Source: Ignavibacteriales bacterium (lineage in GTDB: Bacteria > Bacteroidota > Ignavibacteria > Ignavibacteriales > Melioribacteraceae). Taken from it: a stretch of DNA of 64,000 nucleotides. The position numbers and the translations under genes are program-made. Under the pieces are notes generated by a model. The model had not been told where the DNA came from and did not search any database. It was given only the letters and a program-made list of their open reading frames with translations. The stretch is from NCBI GenBank assembly GCA_016177735.1, contig JACOUS010000013.1, positions 1-64,000 on the forward strand, written 5' to 3'. The number at the start of each line of letters is the position of its first letter. The stretch's first letter is position 1. Positions 1 through 8,323 of the stretch are shown here, piece after piece.

Positions 1-175
1 AAGTTCTGTTTTTTGTCAATCCATCATTGAGGATTTCTAATAATCGCCAAGGCTGGTAAACGCTAAATTGTGAGATTTTTGTTTTGAAAAGATTAATGCT
101 ACCCAAGAGAATATCATTCTTTGTAAATAAAAATTTATTACTTGTTACATCACTATAATTACCTATTCATTTCCT
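1..175. other. Non-coding left edge with repeat copy
   Basis: No convincing coding frame is seen here. The first 21 bases are nearly identical (20 of 21) to bases 1489-1509 on the other side of the nuclease gene, in the same orientation. The following bases share only scattered similarity with the second copy. The element may begin outside the window, so its left boundary is unknown. Confidence 0.5.
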
Positions 176-1225
176 TCACTTATTTTGCGCCATCAAGTTC
201 AAGTTTTTTTTAGAAATTTCAATTGCAAGTTGCAGTTTTTGCCGGAGCAATTTTTTATCGGGCAGTTCGGTAATGTATTCGGCAACTTTAATACCGGATT
301 TACCAAGCTGCAATAATTCAATCTGTTCTTTACTGCCTTCTGAGCAAAGAATTAAACCAAGCGGAGAATTTTCACCGGATTGCATTTCATATTTTTCGAG
401 ATAACGCAAGTAGAGTTCCATCTGTCCTTTATAAGCAGCCTTAAATTTCCCGAGTTTAAGTTCTACAGCAATAAGCCGTTTCAGTTTGCGATGGTAAAAT
501 AAAAGATCAATATAAAAGTCTTCATCATCAACAATAATTCGTTTCTGCCGTTCAATAAAGGTGAAACCATCTCCAAGTTCAAGAATAAATTTTTCCAGTT
601 CATTTAGAATAGCGTCTTCTAAAGATTTTTCGGTGAAAGTATTTTTAAATCCAAGAAAGTTAAGCAAGTAAGGATCTTTGAAAACCAGATCGGGAGTTAA
701 AACATTTTTCTCTCTAATACTTTTTATTTCTTGTTTGATTACCTTATCGGGCATTTTACTTATAGCAGTTCTTTCATACAGCATACCGCCAACTTTTTCA
801 CGCAAAGTTCTTACGCTCCATTTTTCTGTGCGGCACATTTCAGCGTAAAATTCTCTTTGCAATGACTGCCTTAGGGGAATGAGTATAACAAAATGAGACC
901 AGCTTAATTGTCGCGACAGTGAAGCGACAATGTCCTCTTCGGGAAAAATAGAGGCGAATTGAATTATTCTGCGAAGATTTTTTTCTTCAAAGCTGTTACC
1001 ATATTCTTGAACCAATTGTCGTGACAGCGTAACGACAATTTGCTTCCCATATTCAGCTCGTTTGTTTAATAGGATATCTTGATTTATACGTTTTCCAATT
1101 TTCCAGAAAAGCATTGTCATAGAGGCATTAACTGCAACGGCAACAAAGTTTTTGCTTTCTTCAATTAACTTTTTAATATCGCTTAAAAGTTTGCTATCCG
1201 AACCGGGTTTTACTAAGCTTTTCAT
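176..1225 (-). CDS. YhcG-type PDDEXK nuclease family protein (DUF1016)
   Basis: The 349-residue protein has the two-part architecture of the YhcG/DUF1016 family: an N-terminal helical domain (about residues 10-160, with the family-typical LSWSHF segment) and a C-terminal PDDEXK nuclease fold. The likely catalytic residues are D240 (in DLLFYH), E255 and K257 (in VELKLGKF), so the active site looks intact. These proteins are predicted DNA endonucleases resembling archaeal Holliday-junction resolvases; their cellular role is not settled, and they often lie near mobile elements or defence genes. No restriction, methylase or transposase partner is present here. Two related palindromes lie inside the coding sequence (907-931 and 1014-1040) and a direct repeat flanks the gene, which together suggest an acquired gene. 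Family assignment is firm, function is not. Confidence 0.88.
   Translation of the reverse strand: MKSLVKPGSDSKLLSDIKKLIEESKNFVAVAVNASMTMLFWKIGKRINQDILLNKRAEYGKQIVVTLSRQLVQEYGNSFEEKNLRRIIQFASIFPEEDIVASLSRQLSWSHFVILIPLRQSLQREFYAEMCRTEKWSVRTLREKVGGMLYERTAISKMPDKVIKQEIKSIREKNVLTPDLVFKDPYLLNFLGFKNTFTEKSLEDAILNELEKFILELGDGFTFIERQKRIIVDDEDFYIDLLFYHRKLKRLIAVELKLGKFKAAYKGQMELYLRYLEKYEMQSGENSPLGLILCSEGSKEQIELLQLGKSGIKVAEYITELPDKKLLRQKLQLAIEISKKNLNLMAQNK
907..1040. repeat. Two related in-frame palindromes inside the nuclease gene
   Basis: Bases 907-931 form an 8-bp stem (ATTGTCGC with GCGACAAT) and bases 1014-1040 a 9-bp stem (AATTGTCGT with ACGACAATT). Both have 9-base loops beginning GACAG. The two copies differ at a paired position by C-G versus T-A, so pairing is kept. 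On the minus strand both are read in the same frame and give the peptide LSRQL. Confidence 0.75.
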
Positions 1226-1488
1226 AATTTATTTTTTTGGATTTTCTATAATTCTTTTATTCTATTTTTTATGGTATTCTGCAGAGACATGGAAAAAATA
1301 CTTTAGGAAAATTAAGCCAATGCTTTAGTGCCAGCCAAACTTTTTATAGATATTCCTCAGCTTCATTCACTAACAAAATCATAGTTGCCCGTTTACAAGT
1401 TTGCTTTATGTGGTGGTGCTCTTTTATTCGAAGTGAATTTGGAAGTGTTGCCAACATTGCCCTCAAAAAATCGGCAACAAATTAATTC

Positions 1489-1509
1489 AAGTTCCGTTTT
1501 TTGTCAATC
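1489..1509 (+). repeat. Direct repeat copy (partner at 1-21)
   Basis: This 21-base stretch matches bases 1-21 with a single C/T difference. The pair brackets the YhcG-type nuclease gene. It may be a duplicated target, an end of a mobile cassette or simply a dispersed repeat. Confidence 0.6.
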
Positions 1510-1526
1510 AGCCAATCGCGGACTTT

Positions 1527-1554
1527 GAAGGTTGCTGGAAACCTTCAAGGTTTC
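1527..1554. repeat. Palindromic repeat
   Basis: Arms GAAACCTT (1538-1545) and AAGGTTTC (1547-1554) are perfect complements around a single base, preceded by GAAGGTT (1527-1533), which can pair with AACCTTC (1540-1546). The two pairings are mutually exclusive. There is no downstream T-run, so a terminator role is unlikely. Confidence 0.5.
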
Positions 1555-1570
1555 AGTGGAATTTTTTATA

Positions 1571-2584
1571 TCACAAAAATTTTTTCAGCTCGTTTAATAC
1601 TTTATCTGCATCGATTCCGCCGGTGCCGGTGAATCTGCATTTCTTCGGATCGCCGGGGCAGACTGTACTGCAGTAATTTTTTTCGGGAAGAATTATTTTG
1701 CTTTCGTTGCCGAGCGGTCCCCACAATTTTGGAGAACATGCGGTGAGCGGACAAAAAATAGAAATTGTTTTCACTTTTAATGCGGCGGCAATGTGCATCG
1801 GACCGGTGCTTGCGGAAATTAATAAATCGAGAGCGGCAAAATTCAGAAAAGATTCGCGCAAAGTTTTGCCGGTGTTCGGGTAATCAACTCCGTCAATATT
1901 TTTCAGTTCACCGGGAACGCTGTTATCGGTAACAACAACTTTCACATTTGCGAGGTCATTCAATTTATTTATCAACTCACGGTAAGTTTTTGCATGCCAG
2001 TTAGCAGATGAATTTCCGCTTGTTGAATGAACGCCAACTAAAATCTGTTTATCGCTCAAAAGTTTTTTTCTTATTTCAGCCGATCTGTTTTTCTCTCCTT
2101 CCGTTAAAAAAATTTCCGTGTCCAGATTATTTGTTCGCACACCAATTTTGCGCGCGAGGTCCATGCAATAATCTGCTTCGTGCCGCAGCGGAATATATTT
2201 GTTGCGCGAAACATATTTTGTAAAAGTGATGAACTGGTAAAACTTGTGCCCCACTCCAACACGGTACGGAATTCCGGCAAAGAAGAGTAAGTAGTTCAAT
2301 CTTTCGGTAGGAAGCAAAGTAAGCGAGTGAGTGAAGCGGTAACTTCTAATCTCTTTAATTTTTCTAAAAAAATTTTTCAGCGAACCGTCATCGTAATCAT
2401 CAATCAAAATAATTTTATCGACGTAGGGATTATTCACGTAAATATCTGCAGTATATTTGCGGAGAAGCAGCGCAACAAAACTATCCGGGTAAGTTTTTTT
2501 TATTTCGCGCGGCAATGGAGTTGAAAGCACAACATCGCCAATCCGGTCCGGGCGGACAATCAATATTCTTTTTTGCTTCATCAT
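1571..2584 (-). CDS. Glycosyltransferase family 9 (heptosyltransferase-like)
   Basis: This is a 337-residue GT-B enzyme of the ADP-heptose:LPS heptosyltransferase family. It starts with the family signature ILIVRPDRIGDVVLSTPL and carries the C-terminal donor-site motif SASTGPMHIAAAL, followed by a Cys-rich tail that is common in the family. It should transfer a sugar to a lipid-linked core oligosaccharide at the inner face of the inner membrane. The reading frame is open further upstream, but the start at 2584 is chosen because ATGATG there overlaps the TGA stop of the upstream GT4 gene (ATGA), a typical coupled junction; the second ATG at 2581 is equally possible. It is the last gene of the minus-strand operon. 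The donor sugar cannot be told from sequence. Confidence 0.88.
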   Translation of the reverse strand: MMKQKRILIVRPDRIGDVVLSTPLPREIKKTYPDSFVALLLRKYTADIYVNNPYVDKIILIDDYDDGSLKNFFRKIKEIRSYRFTHSLTLLPTERLNYLLFFAGIPYRVGVGHKFYQFITFTKYVSRNKYIPLRHEADYCMDLARKIGVRTNNLDTEIFLTEGEKNRSAEIRKKLLSDKQILVGVHSTSGNSSANWHAKTYRELINKLNDLANVKVVVTDNSVPGELKNIDGVDYPNTGKTLRESFLNFAALDLLISASTGPMHIAAALKVKTISIFCPLTACSPKLWGPLGNESKIILPEKNYCSTVCPGDPKKCRFTGTGGIDADKVLNELKKFL

Positions 2585-3711
2585 CGTTCCGGAAATAATT
2601 TTTTGAATGCTCGTTTGTATTCTTCTTGCCAATTCAAAATTTCTGCGGCGGCTCGCGTATTGTTTTTGTATTCGTTCAAAATTTCCGGGCAGTCAATCCA
2701 TTTTTGAATCGCACTAACAATCTGCACGCTCTGCTCGATATCAACAACTTCGCCGACTTTGAATTGCTCGACAATTTTTTTCATCTGTGGAAGATTGCTT
2801 GAAAGCACCGGCAAACCAGCCATAATGTATTCGAACAATTTATTCGGCAGCGCGTGGTAATAACTGATGCTGATATTTTCAATCAGTGAAAGACCGGCAT
2901 CTGCAGCGGCAGTGTAATTAATCAATTCTTTCTGCGGAATTGTGCCGGCAAAAAATACACGGCTCGCAATTCCCATTTCATCTGCTAAGTTTTTGTAATT
3001 ATTTTTTTGTTCGCCGCCGCCAAGCAAAACAAGAGAGGTGTTCGGAATTTTTTTCATCACATCAAATATGACCGGGATTCCTCTTCCGCCGATAATTATT
3101 CCCTGATAAAGAAGTATCAAATGATTTCCCGGTATCGAAAACATTTTTCTGAAATCTACCGGCGCAGAAGCTTTTTGAAGCAGAGGAATGTTTCTAATTA
3201 CAAGCGTGTCTTTGATGCCGTAAAATTTTTCGATGAACTCCGAATCCATCTCGCCGGTAGTCATCACCAAATCAACTTTTGTGATAAAAAATTTTTCAAT
3301 TCTTTTTATCACTGCTTGTAAAAAAGGACGGCTGTGCAAACCACCGATGAAGGCATACAACTCGCGGCTGTTGTAGTAAACTTTTGCTCTTTTAATTTTT
3401 GCGATCAGCGTAACAAACGGAAGCGTGTAAAAATCTTCCGCGAAAAAAATATCTGCTTTTGTTTTTATTAATTCTCTCACCAGCTTCAACGCAAATCCAA
3501 AATAGAATAGCAAACTTGAGCGGTCTTTTCCGGTAATCTTGATTACTTTTATTTTTGAGTCACACTTCTCAATTTCTTTGTTCGACCAATCGAATGAAAT
3601 TACGGAGACATCAAAGCCGTCGGCGCATAAAGAATTTGTAAGATTGGTAACACGGGAATCGTGGTGGGCATTGCCGAGAAAAGCTATGCAAATTCTTTTT
3701 GAACTATGCAT
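2581..3711 (-). CDS. Glycosyltransferase family 4
   Basis: The 376-residue protein is a GT-B glycosyltransferase. The N-terminal acceptor half begins with ICIAFLGNAHHDSRVTNL, and the C-terminal GT1/GT4 domain contains LYQGIIIGGRGI and the nucleotide-sugar-binding region around residues 270-310 with the LFEYIMAGLPVLSS motif. It probably extends a surface glycan in the cytoplasm. It lies 12 bases after the FemAB-like gene and overlaps the GT9 gene by four bases, so the three are likely translated from one message. The substrate is unknown. Confidence 0.87.
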   Translation of the reverse strand: MHSSKRICIAFLGNAHHDSRVTNLTNSLCADGFDVSVISFDWSNKEIEKCDSKIKVIKITGKDRSSLLFYFGFALKLVRELIKTKADIFFAEDFYTLPFVTLIAKIKRAKVYYNSRELYAFIGGLHSRPFLQAVIKRIEKFFITKVDLVMTTGEMDSEFIEKFYGIKDTLVIRNIPLLQKASAPVDFRKMFSIPGNHLILLYQGIIIGGRGIPVIFDVMKKIPNTSLVLLGGGEQKNNYKNLADEMGIASRVFFAGTIPQKELINYTAAADAGLSLIENISISYYHALPNKLFEYIMAGLPVLSSNLPQMKKIVEQFKVGEVVDIEQSVQIVSAIQKWIDCPEILNEYKNNTRAAAEILNWQEEYKRAFKKLFPER

Positions 3712-3723
3712 AGTATCACTCTT

Positions 3724-4683
3724 CTAAAGTTTGATATACAATGTGTTGCGCATGATTGCCTTCGCATCAAATTTTTCTTTGAACTCGATCAGGCTCATGC
3801 TCGGCGTCATCGGGTTTACGGCTTTTGTATCTTGCGAAACACCGATATCGACATAACTGTAATTATTTTCCGTGCAGTATTTAACAACTTCGTACATTAC
3901 TCTTTGAATCGGTTTGTACTTTTCGTAATCATACAAAAGCATATTGTAGAAACAGAGTGCAACTGTTTTGTTCGGGAAAAACATGAGCGAGCCGCCGATC
4001 GGTTTGTCCTGATAATAGACAATGAAAAGTTTCAGGTAGTCCGGCAGAAGTTCTTTCAATTTCAGAAGGTCATCGTAAGTGTGAGTCGGTTTAACATTGT
4101 GCCGGGCTTTATTTTCGAGAAGTATCGGATAGAATTCATCGTAGCGTTCGTTAATCTCAACTCTCAACTCGAATTCTTTAATTGTTTTTTTTACGTTGCG
4201 CCGGATAGTCGGCGAAAAACGTTCAATGATATCGCGTTCTTTATCAAGTTTAATTGCGCTCGAAATGTAATGCAGTTTGTAATTGAAGCCTTGCCACAGC
4301 ATCGCAAAATCGAGATTCTGGTTTTGGTATTTTTCGTAAACCATCGGTGCGGCTGTAAGCATAATTTCGTTGATCGAATTTTTTCTGCAGTAATCGAGCA
4401 GAGTTGAAACAATCTCCATTGTCCCGGCAAACTTAATATCCTTTGTAACGATTGAACCGTAACTCGCACCAATCGGAGATTCAAACATTCCGTTGATAAT
4501 TGAACCGGGCAGAAGAGCTTGGATTTCTCCTTTGTGCACAAATATCAGATGGTCGAACTTAAACTTGCCGGGTGTGTGGTAATCAAAAAATTTTTGGAGG
4601 TGAAACATCGTGCCGTTATTGGATTCTAAAACGAAACGATCCCATTTCTCTTTCCATTCGGGAGTATATTTTATTACTTCCAT
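3724..4683 (-). CDS. FemAB/GNAT-like acyltransferase
   Basis: The 319-residue protein resembles the FemAB/BioF2-like branch of the GNAT fold, which transfers amino acids or acyl groups to envelope precursors. Visible features are the N-terminal segment WDRFVLESNNGTMFHLQKF, typical of this group, and the C-terminal GNAT half with the substrate-entry segment DKPIGGSLMFFPNKTVALCFY and YVDIGVSQDTKAVNP. No signal peptide is seen, so it acts in the cytoplasm. The start at 4683 (MEVIKYTP) is preferred over the upstream in-frame ATG at 4719, because homologues of this class begin directly with this segment. Its position before two glycosyltransferases suggests modification of a glycan or of a lipid-linked sugar. 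Acceptor and donor are unknown. Confidence 0.7.
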   Translation of the reverse strand: MEVIKYTPEWKEKWDRFVLESNNGTMFHLQKFFDYHTPGKFKFDHLIFVHKGEIQALLPGSIINGMFESPIGASYGSIVTKDIKFAGTMEIVSTLLDYCRKNSINEIMLTAAPMVYEKYQNQNLDFAMLWQGFNYKLHYISSAIKLDKERDIIERFSPTIRRNVKKTIKEFELRVEINERYDEFYPILLENKARHNVKPTHTYDDLLKLKELLPDYLKLFIVYYQDKPIGGSLMFFPNKTVALCFYNMLLYDYEKYKPIQRVMYEVVKYCTENNYSYVDIGVSQDTKAVNPMTPSMSLIEFKEKFDAKAIMRNTLYIKL

Positions 4684-4808
4684 CGATAATTTCCGTATAA
4701 CGAAAAAAAGTTTTGCCAAAGATAAAAAAATAGTATCAACTATGTACCACAGCTACTCTGTGAAAGATATTCCCCGCAGACTTGTCCCGTGGGAGACGCA
4801 GAGAGTCA

Positions 4809-5711
4809 TCAATTGTTAAACGTGTACATGATCGAGATAATATGATAATCACCGAGACTGTAATTTACCGGTGTGTAAGCGTAATCAAGATTTATATTTT
4901 TCCACAGCACACCGAAACCGGCGCTCAAATTTTTTGAATCGTAGCCGGTAACATAACCGCCGCGCAGTGAAAATATATTATTGTATGTTACTTCCGCACC
5001 GATATGAAAATGTGTATCGTCCGTATCGGTATATTTCTGCAAGCCGCCGATTGCAATGACATTAAATTTACTCTCCGGCATTTCAAATTTGTATTCGGCG
5101 CCAAGCCTCAAATCAGCCGGAAGTTTTGTCGCTTCGTTTCTCAAATTATTCATCGAGCCGAAATTTCTAATTGAAGCACCGACTGAAAGATTTTCAATAA
5201 CATTTTTATATGACGCACCGATATCAAAACCGAGCCCGGTTGCATCATCCGAAAAAATATTTTCATAAAGATATTTGATTGTACCGCCGGCAAAAATATT
5301 TTCGGAAATATTAAACCCGGTTGAAAGGCTTGCATAAAAATAATGTGCACCAAAAGTTGATTCTGCATCGCCCGGTTTTGTGCGTACTTCGATATCATTA
5401 ATTGTTGTTGTGTTTACACCGACTGCAAAAGGCAATCCGAACAATTGGAAACTTCCGGCAAACATTTCGGAAGCGAGCCCATCGAACAGACTATTGTGCG
5501 TAAACGATAATTGAGTTTTTTGATCAACTGCGAGCAAAGACGGATTATAATTGAGTGCTGTCAAATCATTAGCACCAATTACGCCGAGATCGCTCATCGC
5601 CACATTCCGCGCACCGAATCCGAGTTTCAAAAATGACAAACCTGATCTGCCGGCTGTCTGCGCGTTTGCAGAAATCGAAGCGACGATTAATAACAAAAAT
5701 ATTTTTTTCAT
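4809..5711 (-). CDS. PorV/PorQ family outer-membrane protein (copy 1)
   Basis: This 300-residue protein has a signal peptide (about residues 1-17, ending NAQ) and then the PorV/PorQ start LKLGFGARNVAMSDLGVIGA with the NYNPSLLA motif. The rest is alternating beta-strand sequence ending in a short aromatic strand, as expected for an outer-membrane barrel of the FadL/UPF0164 type. In T9SS, PorV shuttles cargo from the translocon to the attachment complex. It follows a second PorV/PorQ-like gene by four bases, so they are co-transcribed. Whether it is the general PorV or a dedicated paralogue for the neighbouring cargo cannot be decided from the window. Confidence 0.82.
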   Translation of the reverse strand: MKKIFLLLIVASISANAQTAGRSGLSFLKLGFGARNVAMSDLGVIGANDLTALNYNPSLLAVDQKTQLSFTHNSLFDGLASEMFAGSFQLFGLPFAVGVNTTTINDIEVRTKPGDAESTFGAHYFYASLSTGFNISENIFAGGTIKYLYENIFSDDATGLGFDIGASYKNVIENLSVGASIRNFGSMNNLRNEATKLPADLRLGAEYKFEMPESKFNVIAIGGLQKYTDTDDTHFHIGAEVTYNNIFSLRGGYVTGYDSKNLSAGFGVLWKNINLDYAYTPVNYSLGDYHIISIMYTFNN

Positions 5712-5715
5712 AGAG

Positions 5716-6711
5716 TTAGAAGTTTATGTTTAATCCTATAATGTGTTGATCGCCGGATGAATACGGCTCGATTACAAATGCGTAATCAAATCCGAAACGG
5801 ATTGAATTCAATGAGTAAAAGTAAGAAAATCCGGCGGAAGGACGAACCGGTTCATCAGTGTTCGAAATATTGAAGCGATCCAAACCGGCACGCAAAAAAA
5901 GATCGGTGTAAATGTTGTACTCGCATCCGGCACGCAGATAATTTGTTCCGCCGTTACTGCTTTCAAATTCTACCGACGCTAAAATTTTGGGCTCGGTGAA
6001 TTTGTAAGCCGCACCAATCTTTTTCAGAGTTGGAAATTTTTCTTTTGTAACATTTCCCGATTGACCGTAAAGATTCCCGGTATCCCATTCGTATTTGCTG
6101 TTCAAATCGGAAATCATAAAAGATAAAGTGAGTGACTCGTTGAAAGAATAAAGTGCGCCAATATCGAAACCCAAGCCGGACGAAGTTAAATCTTCGTACA
6201 ATTTGTAGTAATAAAATTTGAACGCGATACCGATTGCAAGTTTTTCGGAGAAACGGTTTGATACTGCAACAAAAAATTGATTCTCACTCGTTGAGAGTTC
6301 GTTGTATTTTTTCCCATCGCCGTCACGTGCATCGATATTCGAAACTCCGGCATTGATTATTCCGACACTAATACCGGCAATCGATCTCGGTTTTACTATG
6401 CCGTCCGGTGTTTCAATTTTTCCGAATTCAAACTTGCGTGTGTAATTCAAAAAGTTGAGCGCTCTATCGAGTGTTAAAAAAGAATAAGAAGTTTGGAAAG
6501 AATTTCCGTCTTGAAAAGAAGCAAGCGCCGGATTGTAATATGAAACAAGCGAACCTTCTTTAATTGCAGACATTGCATTGCCCATTCCGATTCCTCGTGC
6601 GCCGAAACCGATTCTGCTGAATGCGCCGGGCATACTGCTGATTTTTACAAACTCAGGCTGTGCTGAAACCGACACAACAAACATCAACAACGATAAAAAT
6701 ATTTTTTTCAA
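5716..6711 (-). CDS. PorV/PorQ family outer-membrane protein (copy 2)
   Basis: The 331-residue protein has a signal peptide (MKKIFLSLLMFVVSVSAQ) and the family start FSRIGFGARGIGMGNAMSAI with YYNPALAS, followed by barrel-like beta strands up to the C-terminal aromatic strand GLNINF. It is related to, but clearly diverged from, the next gene (4809-5711), so the pair looks like an old duplication rather than a recent tandem copy. It sits 20 bases downstream of the Asp-box propeller gene, which has a FlgD-like C-terminal module and is a plausible cargo. The role as T9SS attachment or shuttle protein is inferred from family and context. Confidence 0.82.
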   Translation of the reverse strand: MKKIFLSLLMFVVSVSAQPEFVKISSMPGAFSRIGFGARGIGMGNAMSAIKEGSLVSYYNPALASFQDGNSFQTSYSFLTLDRALNFLNYTRKFEFGKIETPDGIVKPRSIAGISVGIINAGVSNIDARDGDGKKYNELSTSENQFFVAVSNRFSEKLAIGIAFKFYYYKLYEDLTSSGLGFDIGALYSFNESLTLSFMISDLNSKYEWDTGNLYGQSGNVTKEKFPTLKKIGAAYKFTEPKILASVEFESSNGGTNYLRAGCEYNIYTDLFLRAGLDRFNISNTDEPVRPSAGFSYFYSLNSIRFGFDYAFVIEPYSSGDQHIIGLNINF

Positions 6712-6730
6712 TTCACACCAAAATTTGATT

Positions 6731-8311
6731 TTACATTATTACCAAAATTTTACCGAAGAGCGGCTCGCCGGAACCGAAATCGATCCGGTAAAAATAAACA
6801 CCGTTCGGAACGATCTTGCCGTTTTCATCTTTGCCGTCCCAAATTTCTACTTGTTCGCCGTTCCCCGGCTTCGATAAATTTTGTATTACCGTTCTAACGA
6901 GGTTCATCCCGAAATCCAAAATTCTGATTGTAACATTTGCCGGTTCGGTCAAAGAGTATTTTATATTCACGCCTTCTTCATCGGGAGAAAACGGATTTGG
7001 GAAAGCATAACTTTCATTCGCCGAAGCAGTCTGTTCGGAAGCGAGATAAACTTTCCACTCACCTTCCCACAAAGAATTTGATTCGGTCAATCTCGCAAGT
7101 CCGTTTAGTGAACCGATCCAAATATTTGCTGCATCGTTTTCTTGTTTAACTTCAACGGCACGGAAATGATTTGTGTTGAGAGAAATAAAAGTAACATCGT
7201 CTGAAATTTCAGGAGCGGCAATCCATGTTGTGCCGTTGTTGTTCGAGCGGTAAAGTCCGCTTTGCGATGCGGCAAAAATATCTGCGTGGGTGTAACTGCC
7301 GGGATTTCCGTAATACTTAAATCCGAAATCGAGCACGCGTTCATCGGTTAAAAATGTCTGCCAGTTTTGTCCGCCGTCGCTCGATGAACTCACACCCCAA
7401 TATTCAGTTACGCCTTCTGCTTTCCAGGTAGCCGCCCAAATTGAATTATCATATTTGTTATAGTCGAGTGCGAGAATAAAATTTCCGCTGATCGGGTTTG
7501 CTTGATTAGTGCGGTTAAACTTTGCCCAGCTAATTCCGCCGTCCGTGCTCTTGTTTATTCCTCCCGCAGTGCCGACATAAATTGTATCATCGTCAACAGC
7601 ATAAATTGAAAAAACTCGGTGATTCAAATGTGCTTCGGATCCAAAAGAACCGGCTACAGGCTGTAAAGAGAAATGGAGAGTATCAGTAGGTTTTATTGAA
7701 TTAAGATTATCCGGCGGAAGTACAACCCTTTGCCACGTAACACCTTTATCTGTAGATTTTCTTAAACCACCGGCAAAAGATGCGATCCAAATTGTGTTAT
7801 TAGTTAATTCGATATCGTAAATAAAATTTTGTTCGGGAACAACAACTGGCAGAGCACGCAAAGTATTTATTCCGTAAACAATACTTGAATCATCCGGATT
7901 ATCTACCGGTTGTTCAATTTTGGTCCATGTACTGCCTTCATCTGTTGAATACCGCAGTCCGGTACCAACGGGTACTTCTTCACCAATTTTTGTTTCGAAA
8001 TGCCATGCTGCCGCCAAGATTGTTCCGTCACCGTATGCAATAGCAGAAACATTTTCTTCGGCGAAAGATTCTGTTTTGTAATAGTTGATCCACGTGATTC
8101 CGTTATCGGTTGATTTACTCAATCCTTTCGAAGTAGCGAGCCAAATATTGTTGCCCTGAAATAATATTCTTTCGATTGTGTTGCTTGCCGGAGCCGCATC
8201 GGAAATTTTACTAAGTGATTTTTTACCGGGACTGTAAGCAAACGGCAATTCTTGCGCGAACACTACAGTTGAAGTAATTACAAAAAACAGAAATAAAATT
8301 TTTCTTTTCAT
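6731..8311 (-). CDS. Secreted Asp-box beta-propeller protein with FlgD-like C-terminal domain
   Basis: The 526-residue protein has a Sec signal peptide (about residues 1-19, ending VFAQ). At least six Asp-box/BNR motifs follow (STDNGITW, STDEGSTW, STDKGVTW, STDGGISW, SSDGGQNW, SNNNGTTW), which predicts a sialidase-like or Ycf48-like beta-propeller without evident catalytic residues. The last 90 or so residues, starting at YAFPNPFSP and including WDGKDENGKIVPNGVYFY, form a FlgD-like Ig domain of the kind that acts as a T9SS sorting signal in Ignavibacteria. It is expected at the cell surface or outside the cell. It lies between a lipoprotein gene and two PorV/PorQ genes. Binding partner unknown. 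Confidence 0.83.
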   Translation of the reverse strand: MKRKILFLFFVITSTVVFAQELPFAYSPGKKSLSKISDAAPASNTIERILFQGNNIWLATSKGLSKSTDNGITWINYYKTESFAEENVSAIAYGDGTILAAAWHFETKIGEEVPVGTGLRYSTDEGSTWTKIEQPVDNPDDSSIVYGINTLRALPVVVPEQNFIYDIELTNNTIWIASFAGGLRKSTDKGVTWQRVVLPPDNLNSIKPTDTLHFSLQPVAGSFGSEAHLNHRVFSIYAVDDDTIYVGTAGGINKSTDGGISWAKFNRTNQANPISGNFILALDYNKYDNSIWAATWKAEGVTEYWGVSSSSDGGQNWQTFLTDERVLDFGFKYYGNPGSYTHADIFAASQSGLYRSNNNGTTWIAAPEISDDVTFISLNTNHFRAVEVKQENDAANIWIGSLNGLARLTESNSLWEGEWKVYLASEQTASANESYAFPNPFSPDEEGVNIKYSLTEPANVTIRILDFGMNLVRTVIQNLSKPGNGEQVEIWDGKDENGKIVPNGVYFYRIDFGSGEPLFGKILVIM

Positions 8312-8323
8312 TTTAGAATTATC

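Larger units (their letters stand above)
1226..1570. other. Intergenic region with dispersed-type repeats
   Basis: This 345-base gap upstream of the nuclease gene shows no convincing gene. It carries the second copy of the 21-base direct repeat (1489-1509) and, immediately after, a palindromic stretch (1527-1554) with arms GAAACCTT and AAGGTTTC around one base, itself overlapping a second possible stem GAAGGTT/AACCTTC. The promoter of the nuclease gene should lie at the left end, but no clear motif was recognised. Confidence 0.5.

Noticed and set aside
176-1225. Restriction-modification or prophage module around the YhcG-type nuclease
   Set aside because: No methyltransferase, specificity subunit, integrase or phage gene is present within the window next to it.
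3706-4407. 233-codon open frame on the plus strand, antisense to the FemAB-like gene
   Set aside because: No recognisable domain, lies wholly opposite a well-supported gene, and has the composition expected of a reverse-strand shadow.
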